From Pseudanabaena yagii GIHE-NHR1 (lineage in GTDB: Bacteria > Cyanobacteriota > Cyanobacteriia > Pseudanabaenales > Pseudanabaenaceae), in the NCBI RefSeq assembly GCF_012863495.1, contig NZ_JAAVJL010000004.1, positions 236,501 through 300,500 on the forward strand: a DNA stretch of 64,000 bases, written 5' to 3'. This document shows positions 17,100 to 26,420 of the stretch, in pieces; positions within the stretch are counted from its first letter, which is position 1; every line of letters starts with the position of its first letter. Made by a program: the position numbers and the translations under genes. The notes beneath the pieces were generated by a model that ran no database searches, was not told the origin of the DNA, and saw only the letters and a list, made by a program, of their open reading frames with translations.

Positions 17100-18764
17100 T
17101 TAACTAGTACCGAAAAAATAAGCAAAAGGTGGTGTATACCCGGGGATATTATTTTCATCTACCTCATCGATCTGATCGGGATCGAGATATTCATGGGCAT
17201 AGCGTAAATAAACCTTTTCGCTGACAAATAGATCAAACAGGTCGGGATCAATGTGATTGTCTATCTTCATCTTCCCGAGGATATGAAGACATTCGGTCAA
17301 GGTTTTACCCTTCTTATAGGGACGATCTTTTGCGCTAAGAGCTTCAAAGATATCGGCAATTCCCATCATTCTGGCAGGCAGAGACATTTGCTCGCGGGTT
17401 AAGCCTTTAGGATATCCCTTACCATCCATGCGCTCATGATGCCCACCCGCATACTCAGGCACACGACGGAGATTACGAGGATAGGGCAATTGCTCCAACA
17501 TTTCGATCGTAACAACAATGTGATCGTTAATGATTTTGCGCTCTTCCGCAGTCAGTGTTCCCCTTGAAATATTCAGGTTATAAACTTCATTGTCAGTGAG
17601 GAAATTTGTCTCTACGCCTTGGGGATCAATCCATCGATATTTAGCAATTTGCTGGAGTCTTTCTTTGTATTCATCGCGCATGAATTCTCCGCCAATATTG
17701 CAAATTCGTAGGAAATCCTGATCGCTAGAATATTGGGCTAGTTTTTGTTGCAAAGCTGCTTCGAGATCGGGAATGATGCTGAGATTACCTGATTCGATCG
17801 CTGCAATTTTTTGGTTGAGAAAACTAATTTCCGCATCCCGCTTCAGCACTTCAAAGCGTGTATTCACTAAATGAATGCGATCAAAAATAGTCTCTAATTT
17901 TGTTGCCTTATCAATCACATGGACAGGGGTAGTCACCTTACCGCAATCGTGCAGCAATCCAGCAATTCGTAATTCGTAGCGTTCGTCTTCATCCAAGGCA
18001 AAATCTTTAAAAATGCCATAGTCAGCCTTACAAGCTGCATCGGCGATCATCATCGTTAAATTGGGGACGCGGCGACAGTGTGCGCCATTGTAGGGCGATT
18101 TTTTATCGATCACCTCAGACATGAGATTAATAAACGATTCAAATAGCTCACGAAACTGACCGATTAGCTTGTTGTTAGTTAAAGCGATCGCAGCTTGGGA
18201 TGCTAAGGATTCCGCGATGCGTTGGGAGATTTGCGAAAATTCAATAATCTTATTCGTCTCTGGATCTTTAGCATTAATTAACTGCAATACCCCAATCAGT
18301 TCATTTTCATGATTGAGCATCGGCAAGGTGAGAAATGACTGCGATCGATAGCCCGTTCTCGTATCAAAGGCTCTAGTCCCTGCAAAGTCAAACCCCTCCG
18401 CAACATAGGCATCAGGGATATTAATTGTTTTTTTATCAAGCGCGGCGCGGGCTGCCACCATTGTCTCGTTAGGTTTGCCATGATCATCATAGAGAGGTAA
18501 GGCAGGAAAGGGGATCGGCTCATTTGGCTTAGATACGAGAATAGTGCCAAGGGAGTCATTCATCATAATTTCAAATTGCAGATATCTCTTATCCTCAGTC
18601 GCAAGATAAAGCGTTCCAGCATCAGCATTTAAAATTGTTTTTGCACCCCTCAAAATCATCTCCAAAAGCTTAGGCGTATTTTTCTCCGCCGATAGCGCAA
18701 TCCCAATTTCATTTAGCTTTTCGATTAATGCAAATGATTCTGATTTGGTGTCGCCAATTTCCAT
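17100..18764 (-). CDS. GAF and HD-GYP domain protein, likely c-di-GMP phosphodiesterase
   Basis: A 554-residue cytosolic protein. Residues about 10-190 are a GAF domain. Residues about 215-530 are an HD-GYP-type domain: LLHDCGKV at about 272, and HHERMDGKGYPKGL at about 446 with the GYP triad intact, then DIFEALSAKDRPYK. HD-GYP enzymes hydrolyse c-di-GMP. An insertion of about 110 residues between the HD motif and the HHE segment is longer than in minimal HD-GYP domains. The N-terminal GAF suggests control by a small ligand or light. It is monocistronic, with about 200 bases before the next gene downstream. The start ATG is 18764. Confidence 0.85.
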   Translation of the reverse strand: MEIGDTKSESFALIEKLNEIGIALSAEKNTPKLLEMILRGAKTILNADAGTLYLATEDKRYLQFEIMMNDSLGTILVSKPNEPIPFPALPLYDDHGKPNETMVAARAALDKKTINIPDAYVAEGFDFAGTRAFDTRTGYRSQSFLTLPMLNHENELIGVLQLINAKDPETNKIIEFSQISQRIAESLASQAAIALTNNKLIGQFRELFESFINLMSEVIDKKSPYNGAHCRRVPNLTMMIADAACKADYGIFKDFALDEDERYELRIAGLLHDCGKVTTPVHVIDKATKLETIFDRIHLVNTRFEVLKRDAEISFLNQKIAAIESGNLSIIPDLEAALQQKLAQYSSDQDFLRICNIGGEFMRDEYKERLQQIAKYRWIDPQGVETNFLTDNEVYNLNISRGTLTAEERKIINDHIVVTIEMLEQLPYPRNLRRVPEYAGGHHERMDGKGYPKGLTREQMSLPARMMGIADIFEALSAKDRPYKKGKTLTECLHILGKMKIDNHIDPDLFDLFVSEKVYLRYAHEYLDPDQIDEVDENNIPGYTPPFAYFFGTS

Positions 18765-19401
18765 AATTTACGTCCCTATTTGTCAACAGTATCTTTTTCT
18801 AAATTTCTAAAAGGGAATATTTCCTCAAATATGATGAGGTTGACTGAGGTCAATAAATATCTCTGACAAAGGCGAAAACCCATTTTTGTGTGAGAGCTGT
18901 TGACATATTTGTAGATGAAGCCACCGCCATCTAAACAGTAGAATTTTAGCTAAATGAGTTGTTATTATTCCAAATTTCATAAGACTTATTGCTATTTGTC
19001 GATGCTTTAGGTGATCTCTTTGAAGGTTTTGGGTGATAAATTTGGCGCAACTCGCCCAAAGAGGAACTGAACTATAAATTTGGAATTTAAACAACTTAAC
19101 TCTATGTTATCGGTTTGATGAGGCGATTGCCTAACTGTTTAATCTAGTTGTAACTGTTTTTTTGATGAACTATTGAATAATAAGTGAAGAATTAATGAGT
19201 CTTGATTTGGTGTTAGCTAAAAGAGCTTGCATCAAAAGCTATGACTAACTGACATAGCACTTTCGGAGTATAAACAACTCCCATCAGATCATGAACAATG
19301 ATTGAAGATTAATTTTGCCTTACGACTTAGATTTTGACTAGCCTTAAGTACGAAATCACTTCCTTGTCAAATCGCTATAAGCATGATCAATGTGTTGGCT
19401 T
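18765..19401. other. 637-base stretch without a recognisable gene
   Basis: Between two minus-strand genes. An 89-codon open frame at 18825-19094 on the minus strand does not resemble a protein family, has no good ribosome site and is Leu/Ile/His/Gln-rich as in random AT-rich frames. I see no long palindrome and no tRNA. It may hold the promoter of the HD-GYP gene near 18765-18850. Confidence 0.5.
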
Positions 19402-20055
19402 TTATTTTGACATACGCGAGCCTTGCCAATTACCAAAGTTACTAGTACTTTCACCAGTCCCATAACTGCCATAAAATTCTTTGCAGCCTTCACCAAAAAT
19501 AAGAATCCCCTTTCCTTGTTGTTTGGTTTGCTGTTTGGGAGTTTCCTGCCAATCAAAATTAATGACATTATTATTCAATTTGCCTGTAAACTCACCGATG
19601 ATCTTGCCGCGATCAAAGTTGGTATATTCATATTTGCCTGAAATCATATCCCCACGCTCCTCTTGCAAAGTTAACTTGCCAATAGGGGTTTGCCAATCGC
19701 CACTGACTTTCGATCTACAGGTAAGGGTGCTATCAGGTGTCGCTTCAGGAGCAGTTAGATACTGCATTCCGAGCATTGTAACTATGCCTATTCCACCTAC
19801 TCCCAATGACAAAATCACCCAAGTAGGTGAAATTTGCCATTCTGGAGATTTTTGAGGGATTTGGGAAGAATATTTTAAAATTCCCTGTTTCGTCAATGCA
19901 AACTTCTCAGTCTCTTGACCTACTGTTTCGGAAGTACTGAGATCAGGAGCAGTGGATGTCTGTTGAGAATCCTTTGTTGCTGGAGAAGAGCTATGGATAT
20001 CTTCTTCTGGTAGCAATGGTTGCGATCGCTTGCTTTTAAACCAAAGTTTTTGCAT
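19402..20055 (-). CDS. Hypothetical membrane-anchored protein
   Basis: A 217-residue protein that I do not recognise. A cytosolic, polar, Ser/Thr/Gln-rich segment of about 85 residues precedes one membrane helix (WVILSLGVGGIGIVTMLGMQ), followed by about 110 residues with a lipocalin-like or beta-sandwich look: TCRSKVSGDWQTPIGKLTL, MISGKYEYTN, GEFTGKLNNN, FYGSYGTGES. The Gly/Tyr/Asp-rich beta pattern suggests a small extracytoplasmic barrel. ATG 20055 is preferred over a TTG nine codons upstream. A palindrome at 20170-20232 lies between this gene and divergent menG. Function unknown. Confidence 0.6.
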   Translation of the reverse strand: MQKLWFKSKRSQPLLPEEDIHSSSPATKDSQQTSTAPDLSTSETVGQETEKFALTKQGILKYSSQIPQKSPEWQISPTWVILSLGVGGIGIVTMLGMQYLTAPEATPDSTLTCRSKVSGDWQTPIGKLTLQEERGDMISGKYEYTNFDRGKIIGEFTGKLNNNVINFDWQETPKQQTKQQGKGILIFGEGCKEFYGSYGTGESTSNFGNWQGSRMSK

Positions 20056-20169
20056 AGTTAGGCAAAATTTCGCTGCCGACAATGAACCTACTGTTTACTA
20101 TTGTCGCACGAGGACAAAACTCTCGGTGATGAATTCGCTCAGCGATTGTGCTGATATCGCAATCCTCAA

Positions 20170-20232
20170 AATAAAGAACCAGATTTTTGGTGGTGTGGCG
20201 AAGCCACACCACCAAAAATCTGGTTCTTTATT
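20170..20232. repeat. 63-bp perfect palindrome between divergent genes
   Basis: AATAAAGAACCAGATTTTTG and on to GGTGGTGTGGC, a GAA loop and the complete complement: a 30-bp stem. It lies 60 bases upstream of menG and is not at a gene end, unlike most palindromes here, so it would be transcribed in a leader if either promoter is distal. Confidence 0.9.
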
Positions 20233-20292
20233 AAATCACTGACCCCTTATGATGATTTCTATAACTATTCGGTAAAAGTTTTAGGTAAATCC

Positions 20293-21000
20293 ATGTCTCA
20301 ACCTTCGGAAACTGATGTCCAACAGATTTTCGATCGCATTGCCCCAGTTTACGATCGCTTTAATGATCTCCTCAGTTTAGGTCAGCATCGCATCTGGAAA
20401 AAAATGGCTTTGCGTTGGTGTGAGCCGAAGCAGGGAGAAACATGGCTTGATCTCTGTTGTGGTTCTGGAGATATGACTGCTTTACTTGCCCAAAAAGTCG
20501 CCCCAACGGGTCAAGCGATCGGCGTAGATTTTTCTAAAGAGCTTTTAGCGATCGCAGCGGACAAAGCACGGAACTATTTGCCCAAAATTCAAAAAAGTTT
20601 GACATGGCAAGAGGGCAATGTATTGAGCTTGCCTTTTGGCGACAATAGCTTTGATGGGGCGACTTTAGCCTATGGGTTACGCAATGTGAACAATATTCCT
20701 CAGTGTCTATCCGAGCTACGTCGAGTTTTAAAAAATGGCGCAAAGGCGGCAATTTTAGATTTTCATCGTCCTAGCGATCTCCTGATGCAAGCTTTTCAAA
20801 ATTTTTATCTAGATCGCATAGTCGTCCCCCTAGCTGATCGCTTTGCCATGACTGCCGAGTATGCCTATATTGCGCCAAGTTTAGCAAGATTTCCGATTGG
20901 TGCAGAACAGGTCAAACTCGCCAAAGCCGCAGGTTTTTCTAGTGCCACCCATTATGCGATCGCCAATGGCATGATGGGAATATTAGTTTTACAAAAGTAG
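20293..21000 (+). CDS. menG: Demethylphylloquinone/demethylmenaquinone methyltransferase (UbiE/MenG family)
   Basis: A 235-residue class I SAM methyltransferase. The SAM loop is LDLCCGSGDMT; GVDFSKELL and DFHRP follow, and the UbiE signatures YDRFNDLLSLGQHRIWKK and YGLRNV are present. In cyanobacteria this enzyme carries out the final methylation of phylloquinone, the photosystem I cofactor, or of menaquinone. Length and motifs are typical of the family. It is followed 20 bases later by a Uma2-family gene on the same strand. The start ATG is standard. Confidence 0.92.
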   Translation: MSQPSETDVQQIFDRIAPVYDRFNDLLSLGQHRIWKKMALRWCEPKQGETWLDLCCGSGDMTALLAQKVAPTGQAIGVDFSKELLAIAADKARNYLPKIQKSLTWQEGNVLSLPFGDNSFDGATLAYGLRNVNNIPQCLSELRRVLKNGAKAAILDFHRPSDLLMQAFQNFYLDRIVVPLADRFAMTAEYAYIAPSLARFPIGAEQVKLAKAAGFSSATHYAIANGMMGILVLQK

Positions 21001-21020
21001 CATCGGGACTCTAGATTTCC

Positions 21021-21584
21021 ATGGTACAAACAATCAGCAATCCCATCACCTTAGCTGAGTTTCTCCAACAACCAGAGACGAAACCCGCCAGTGAATATAT
21101 TAACGGTCAGATTTTACAAAAGCCAATGCCCCAAGGAAAGCACAGCATTTTGCAAGGTGAACTTGTCCCCCAAATTAATGGCATCTTAAGAACAAAGCAA
21201 ATTGCATGGGCTTTTCCTGAATTGCGTTGTACCTTCGGTGGACGCTCAACTGTACCAGATATCGCAGTTTTTACATGGGAGCGCATTCCCAGTGATGAAA
21301 ATGGCGAAGTCGCAAATAACTTTGCGATCGCTCCAGATTGGACAATCGAAATTTTATCGCCCGATCAAAGTCAAACTAGAGTTACCAAAAATATCCTGCA
21401 TTGTTTAAAATACGGGACGCAAATGGGCTGGCTAATTTTTCCCCATGAAAGAACGGTGTTTATATATCGTCCAAAGCAAGAAATTGAAGTGTTTGATGAA
21501 CCAGATTCCGTGATTCCCGTGCCATTATTTGCCAGTGAAATTCGACTTACAGTAAGAGATTTGTTTTATTGGTTACTAAAATAA
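21021..21584 (+). CDS. Uma2 family (DUF820) putative endonuclease
   Basis: A 187-residue protein of the Uma2/DUF820 family, PD-(D/E)xK-like fold. VPDIAVFTW gives the Asp, EILSPDQSQTRVTKN the Glu and Lys. The family is greatly expanded in cyanobacteria, and its role is not settled. It lies 20 bases after menG, probably cotranscribed by chance. Two further members lie at 42535-43221 and, frameshifted, at 60550-61189. The protein is complete. Confidence 0.88.
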   Translation: MVQTISNPITLAEFLQQPETKPASEYINGQILQKPMPQGKHSILQGELVPQINGILRTKQIAWAFPELRCTFGGRSTVPDIAVFTWERIPSDENGEVANNFAIAPDWTIEILSPDQSQTRVTKNILHCLKYGTQMGWLIFPHERTVFIYRPKQEIEVFDEPDSVIPVPLFASEIRLTVRDLFYWLLK

Positions 21585-21700
21585 GATCATGGAGATCATG
21601 GCTTCGTAATTAGAAACCAAGTTTAAATCGCTAGAAAGTTTGTATTACCAGATTTTTGGCAACGGTTTAAGGTATCGATAAAAATCTAGTACTAAATTTT

Positions 21701-22957
21701 ATGATTGTAAAAGGTTTAGAACTGCCAAATTGGGAAAATATCAAACGGGAATGGCGTGATGCCGATCCTATGTTGTTGTTATTTCCAATTTTATTGACAG
21801 TTTTAGGTGGTATCGCCATCTATAGTTCCGACTATAGTGCTAAGCGCACGGAATGGTGGCAGCATTGGGTAACAGGTGTGGTTGGTTTAACTGCGATGTT
21901 CTCAATCGCTCGTTTTCATTATGATCGCCTGTTACGATTGCATTGGATTACCTATGCAATCACCAATATTTCTTTGATTTTAGTACTAGCGATCGGTACA
22001 ACTGCCCTCGGAGCAGAGCGCTGGATTACCATCGGTGGATTTAATATCCAGCCTTCGGAATTTGCCAAGGTGGGGATTATTATTTCCCTTGCTGCGGTCA
22101 TGCAAGATCGCCCCATCCAAAATCCCATCGATGCCTTTAAGGTCGCTTGGGTGACATTGCCACCTTGGATTTTGATCTTTTTACAGCCAAATTTAGGAAC
22201 CGCCCTCGTATTTGCCGCAATTACAATTGGGATGTTGTACTGGGCAGGGGCAAGTGGTGGCTGGCTAGCGCTGATATTCTCACCTATTGTTTCGGCAGTA
22301 TTGTTTTCACTCTATTTACCTGCATGGATTGTGTGGGTCATTCTCATGGGTGTTGCCGCATGGGTTTCCCTACCTTGGTTTCGAGTTGTCAGCACAGTAA
22401 TTGCAGTAGTAGTTAATCTCGTCGCAGGTCAAGCGGGACTCCTACTCTGGAATATTCTCCATGACTATCAAAAAAGACGCTTGTTACTCTTTATCGATCC
22501 CAACCAAGATCCATTGGGCGCAGGCTATCACGTTATTCAATCCCGTATTGCGATCGGCGCAGGTAAGCTTTGGGGGCAGGGTTGGCTTAAGGGCACACAG
22601 ACCCAATTAAATTTCATTCCTGAGCAGCATACTGACTTTATTTTTTCGGCGATCGGTGAGGAATTTGGTTTTATTGGTTGCATCTGCGTTCTGTTGCTAT
22701 TTGTAGGCATTTGCTGGCGTTTATTGGTAATTGCGGTAAATGCGCGGGATAATTTTGGTTCCCTATTAGCGATCGGCGTATTTTCCTTTGTGCTGTTTCA
22801 AACCTTTGTAAATATTGGAATGAACATCAATGTTGCGCCTGTAACTGGCATTCCTCTACCTTGGCTCAGTTATGGACGCTCAGCATTAATTGCGAATTTT
22901 ATGGCGATCGGTCTCGTTGAATCCGTTGCTGCCCATCGCCGCACGATCAAGTTTTAA
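21701..22957 (+). CDS. rodA: Peptidoglycan glycosyltransferase RodA (SEDS family)
   Basis: A 418-residue membrane protein with about ten membrane helices. SEDS family marks are GAERWITIGGFNIQPSEFAK, LGTALVF, and LNFIPEQHTDFIFSAIGEEFGFIG. RodA polymerises lipid II glycan strands with a class B penicillin-binding protein in the elongation machinery. The mreBCD genes lie 33 kb downstream, and no PBP gene is present here. It is 116 bases after the Uma2 gene, so it probably has its own promoter. Length and start are normal. Confidence 0.92.
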   Translation: MIVKGLELPNWENIKREWRDADPMLLLFPILLTVLGGIAIYSSDYSAKRTEWWQHWVTGVVGLTAMFSIARFHYDRLLRLHWITYAITNISLILVLAIGTTALGAERWITIGGFNIQPSEFAKVGIIISLAAVMQDRPIQNPIDAFKVAWVTLPPWILIFLQPNLGTALVFAAITIGMLYWAGASGGWLALIFSPIVSAVLFSLYLPAWIVWVILMGVAAWVSLPWFRVVSTVIAVVVNLVAGQAGLLLWNILHDYQKRRLLLFIDPNQDPLGAGYHVIQSRIAIGAGKLWGQGWLKGTQTQLNFIPEQHTDFIFSAIGEEFGFIGCICVLLLFVGICWRLLVIAVNARDNFGSLLAIGVFSFVLFQTFVNIGMNINVAPVTGIPLPWLSYGRSALIANFMAIGLVESVAAHRRTIKF

Positions 22958-23001
22958 GTCAGGCTTTACAAGCTTGACGCAACAATCATTTGGAAAATTC
23001 T

Positions 23002-23958
23002 ATGTTGACCTTGCCAGTGCCAAATATGCGATCGCCTAAAGTCTGTATCATCGGAGCTGGCAATGTTGGCGGAACCCTCGCCCATCGGCTTGTCGAAAAT
23101 GATTTAGCAGATGTCGTGCTATATGACATTGTGCAAGGTAAACCACAGGGGATTGCCCTAGACCTAATGCAGGCAAGAGCGATCGCTAATCACGATCGCC
23201 AAATTATCGGTACAAATGACTTTAGCGATACAAAGGATGCGGATATTATTGTCCTCACCGCAGGCTTACCACGCAAAGAGGGCATGAGCCGAGATGATTT
23301 ATTGCGGATTAATGCCTCTATTGTTAAGGATGTCATTCCCAAGGCGATCGCCCAATCCCCTGACGCAATTTTGATTGTGGTGACTAATCCCCTCGATATC
23401 ATGACCTATTTAGCATGGCAGGTAAGTGGTTTGCCACCGCATCGAGTTATGGGCATGGCGGGAGTTTTAGATGCAGCAAGGTTTCAGGCTTTTATTGGCA
23501 TGGAGCTAGGTATCTCTGATGCGGATATCAGAGCCACGGTTTTAGGAGGACATGGGGATACGATGGTTCCATTACCAAGATTTTCGACAGTGAATGGTGT
23601 GCCAATTACGGAGTTAATGAGTCAGAATGCGATCGCTAGCATCATCCAAAGAACTCGACATGGTGGAGCAGAGGTAGTCAAATTAATGCAAACTAGCGCT
23701 TATTTTGCCCCATCAGCAGCAGCCTGTGCCATGATCAGGGCGATCCTATATGATCAGCATCGGCTCATGTTTACCGCCGCATATCTTACGGGGAAATATG
23801 GGTTAACCGATCTATTTATTGGTGTACCTGTACAGTTAGGAAGACGTGGGATTGAAAAAGTAATTGAACTACAATTAACATCTGACGAAACTAGCGCATT
23901 ACATAATTCAGCTACATCAATTCGAGAAAGCATTAACCTACTCCCACAAATATCATAA
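23002..23958 (+). CDS. mdh: Malate dehydrogenase (NAD-dependent)
   Basis: A 318-residue LDH/MDH family enzyme. The NAD loop is IGAGNVGGTLA. The substrate loop reads PRKEGMSRDDLL, with Arg at the specificity site where lactate dehydrogenase has Gln, so malate is the likely substrate. The catalytic His is in GGHGDTMVPL and the partner Asp is in MAGVLDAARF. ATG 23002 is preferred over TTG four codons earlier. It lies 44 bases after rodA. The downstream gap to the kinase gene has a hairpin at 24106-24162. Confidence 0.9.
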   Translation: MLTLPVPNMRSPKVCIIGAGNVGGTLAHRLVENDLADVVLYDIVQGKPQGIALDLMQARAIANHDRQIIGTNDFSDTKDADIIVLTAGLPRKEGMSRDDLLRINASIVKDVIPKAIAQSPDAILIVVTNPLDIMTYLAWQVSGLPPHRVMGMAGVLDAARFQAFIGMELGISDADIRATVLGGHGDTMVPLPRFSTVNGVPITELMSQNAIASIIQRTRHGGAEVVKLMQTSAYFAPSAAACAMIRAILYDQHRLMFTAAYLTGKYGLTDLFIGVPVQLGRRGIEKVIELQLTSDETSALHNSATSIRESINLLPQIS

Positions 23959-24105
23959 TAATTGTGAGGCTGTTGTGAGGCTGAGATATCAAATTATTTC
24001 TATGGAAAAATATATTTTTTGAAAGACGGAAAAATATAATCCCTAAAACGTCTTTTTGATAGTCCTGATCAGGAAATGACTTACAGCACTTTGCTCTACC
24101 ATAGA

Positions 24106-24162
24106 AACTAAATAAATTCTTGAAATTGTCGCGAAGTGGCAATTTCAAGAATTTATTTAGTT
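24106..24162. repeat. 57-bp palindrome with degenerate apex
   Basis: AACTAAATAAATTCTTGAAA and complement around TTGTCGCGAAGTGGCAA, with mismatches in the loop region. It lies in the 455-base gap between mdh and the kinase gene; the other 250 bases up to 24413 show no gene or further repeat. Confidence 0.8.
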
Positions 24163-24413
24163 CTTAGACTCAAGTTTTGGTCTTACGGTTAATGATGATT
24201 TCTAACTCTTTAGGAAAATCTTGAAGAATACCAAATTCGCATATAGGAATTAAGTGATTTACACTATTAATCACTTTTAGCTATTGATCTCCGTTAATAC
24301 AATAGGATATAGATAACTTCTAGCTTTAAAGCAGCTTTAATCAATTTACGATCGCTGCGCCATTCCTAAAGTTACTACTCAGATAAACTCCCAGTCCATC
24401 CCAGACACCAACC

Positions 24414-26342
24414 ATGACCAATGCGAAGGTAATCCTTGCAGGACGATATCAAATAGTTAAACCACTTGGTGGTGGTGGTTTTGGGCAGACTTTTTTGGCG
24501 ATTGATCTACAACTCCCAAATTTCCCCAAATGTGTAGTCAAACAACTCAAGCCGCAGTTTAACAAACCTCAAGAATTAGCGATCGCAAAACGATTATTTG
24601 ATAATGAGGCAAATACTTTACATGATTTAGGAGTTCACGATCAGATTCCTCGACTATTTGCCCATTTTGAACAAAACGGTGAGTTTTATTTAGTTCAAGA
24701 ATTTATTGAAGGTCATACCTTAGATCGCGAGATTAGCGCTGGACAACAATGGTCACAAAAGAAGCTAGTTTCTGGCTTGCGAGATATTCTCAAGGTGCTG
24801 TCGTTTGTCCATAGTTGCCAAGTAATCCATCGCGACATCAAACCCACAAACTTGATCCGCCGTCAAAGCGATCGCAAAATCGTGCTCATTGACTTTGGTG
24901 CAGTCAAAGCTCTGAGTACTGATTCTTTAGAGCAACTGATGGCAGACAACAACCCAACCCGCAGCATTGTGGTGGGTTCCCTTGTGTATATGCCCAATGA
25001 GCAATTAGCGGGACAGCCGAGATTTTGTAGTGATATCTATGCTTTGGGGATCATGTGCTTGCAAGCTTTCACAGGACTAGCATTTAAGGAATTACCAAAA
25101 GATCCACAAACCAATGAATATAGTTGTGCCTTAGCAAGTGCAAAAGCTAATGTCAAAATCCATGCAGGGCTAGCAGCAATTATTGACAAAATGGTGCGCT
25201 ATGACTACCGACAACGATTCATGGACGCAACCGAAGCGTTACAAGCCCTTGAACGCCTTCTCAGCAACTCCAACGCAGTCACAACTATTTCTACGCAAAC
25301 TTCTACCCTAAAACCAAAACAGCAGCAAATCCAACTAGAAGAGCCTGAGGGACAAGTAGAATTAGGCTCTCGCTTTTATATTCAACGTCCCCCCATCGAA
25401 AAAGATAGTTGTGAAACAGTTCTGAAGCCAGGGGCTTTGATTCGGATTAAAGCTCCCAGACAAATGGGCAAATCATCCTTACTATCACGGACTCTTGCCT
25501 ATGCCAAATATAAAGGCAATCAAGTTGCTCACCTATATTTTCAAGAAGCAGATAGTGACGTATTTAGTGAACTAGATTCTTTTTTGCAATGGTTTTGTGC
25601 CAGTATCGCTTCCGAGCTAAATCTAAATGATAATTTGGATGAATATTGGCAAGGAGTGCTGGGCAGTAAAAACAAATGTACTAAATATTTTCAGAGGTAT
25701 TTACTAACAGCAATAGAAGCTCCCTTAGTATTAGGACTAGATGAAGTGGATTTGATTTTCCAATATCCTAAAATAGCTTCCGATTTTTTCGGATTGTTAC
25801 GCGCTTGGCATGAAAAGGCAAAAAATGAAGATATTTGGAAAAAGCTCAGATTGGTAATTGTACATTCCAAGGAAGTCTATATTCCCTTAAATATTAATCA
25901 ATCTCCCTTTAACGTCGGCTTACCCATTGAATTGCCTGAACTAACGCAGTTACAAATTTCAGATTTGGTCAATCGCCATCAGCTAGACTGGCAACCTGCG
26001 GATGTAGAAAAGTTAATGACCCTGACAGGTGGACATCCTTATCTAGTGAGGCAAGCTCTTTATCAAATTGCCCGTGGTCGCATTGATTTGGACAAGTTAC
26101 TCCAATTAGCGCCCACCGAAGAAGGAATTTATGGCGATCATCTCCGACGGCAGCTCAGTTATTTACGAGAAGATCCCGAAATGATGGAAACTTTTAAAGA
26201 TTTAGTGGCTAGCGATCGCCCTTTGCATGTGGAGAGTCATTTAGCTTTTAAGTTGCGTAGTTTAGGTTTAGTTAAGTTACAAGGAAATCAGATCATCCCG
26301 ATGTGTAGTCTGTATTATCAATATTTTCGAGAATGTATTTAG
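24414..26342 (+). CDS. Serine/threonine kinase fused to AAA-like ATPase domain
   Basis: A 642-residue protein. Residues about 10-280 are a Pkn2/Hanks-type kinase: glycine loop GGGGFGQT, Lys in VVKQLKP, catalytic loop HRDIKPTN (about 139) and DFGAVK (about 160), all intact. Residues about 310-640 are an AAA-like module (PF14516 type) with P-loop PRQMGKSS at about 348 and DEVDLIF as Walker B. There is no membrane segment. The next gene, 78 bases downstream, carries the same AAA-like module fused to WD40 repeats, so the pair probably shares a pathway. Such kinase-ATPase proteins are abundant in filamentous cyanobacteria; roles are mostly unknown. Confidence 0.85.
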   Translation: MTNAKVILAGRYQIVKPLGGGGFGQTFLAIDLQLPNFPKCVVKQLKPQFNKPQELAIAKRLFDNEANTLHDLGVHDQIPRLFAHFEQNGEFYLVQEFIEGHTLDREISAGQQWSQKKLVSGLRDILKVLSFVHSCQVIHRDIKPTNLIRRQSDRKIVLIDFGAVKALSTDSLEQLMADNNPTRSIVVGSLVYMPNEQLAGQPRFCSDIYALGIMCLQAFTGLAFKELPKDPQTNEYSCALASAKANVKIHAGLAAIIDKMVRYDYRQRFMDATEALQALERLLSNSNAVTTISTQTSTLKPKQQQIQLEEPEGQVELGSRFYIQRPPIEKDSCETVLKPGALIRIKAPRQMGKSSLLSRTLAYAKYKGNQVAHLYFQEADSDVFSELDSFLQWFCASIASELNLNDNLDEYWQGVLGSKNKCTKYFQRYLLTAIEAPLVLGLDEVDLIFQYPKIASDFFGLLRAWHEKAKNEDIWKKLRLVIVHSKEVYIPLNINQSPFNVGLPIELPELTQLQISDLVNRHQLDWQPADVEKLMTLTGGHPYLVRQALYQIARGRIDLDKLLQLAPTEEGIYGDHLRRQLSYLREDPEMMETFKDLVASDRPLHVESHLAFKLRSLGLVKLQGNQIIPMCSLYYQYFRECI

Positions 26343-26420
26343 GAATAAATATGGATAACGCTAATTAACATCAACTAGAGCCAGATAGCCAAACTTAGAG
26401 CCAAATAACATCATACCAAA

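Noticed and set aside
16912-17103. 63-codon open frame on the + strand
   Set aside because: Lies between two minus-strand genes, overlapping the terminal bases of one, with low-complexity text and no family match.
18825-19094. 89-codon open frame on the - strand
   Set aside because: Composition is that of random AT-rich sequence, with no ribosome site and no recognised motif; mentioned only as a remote possibility.
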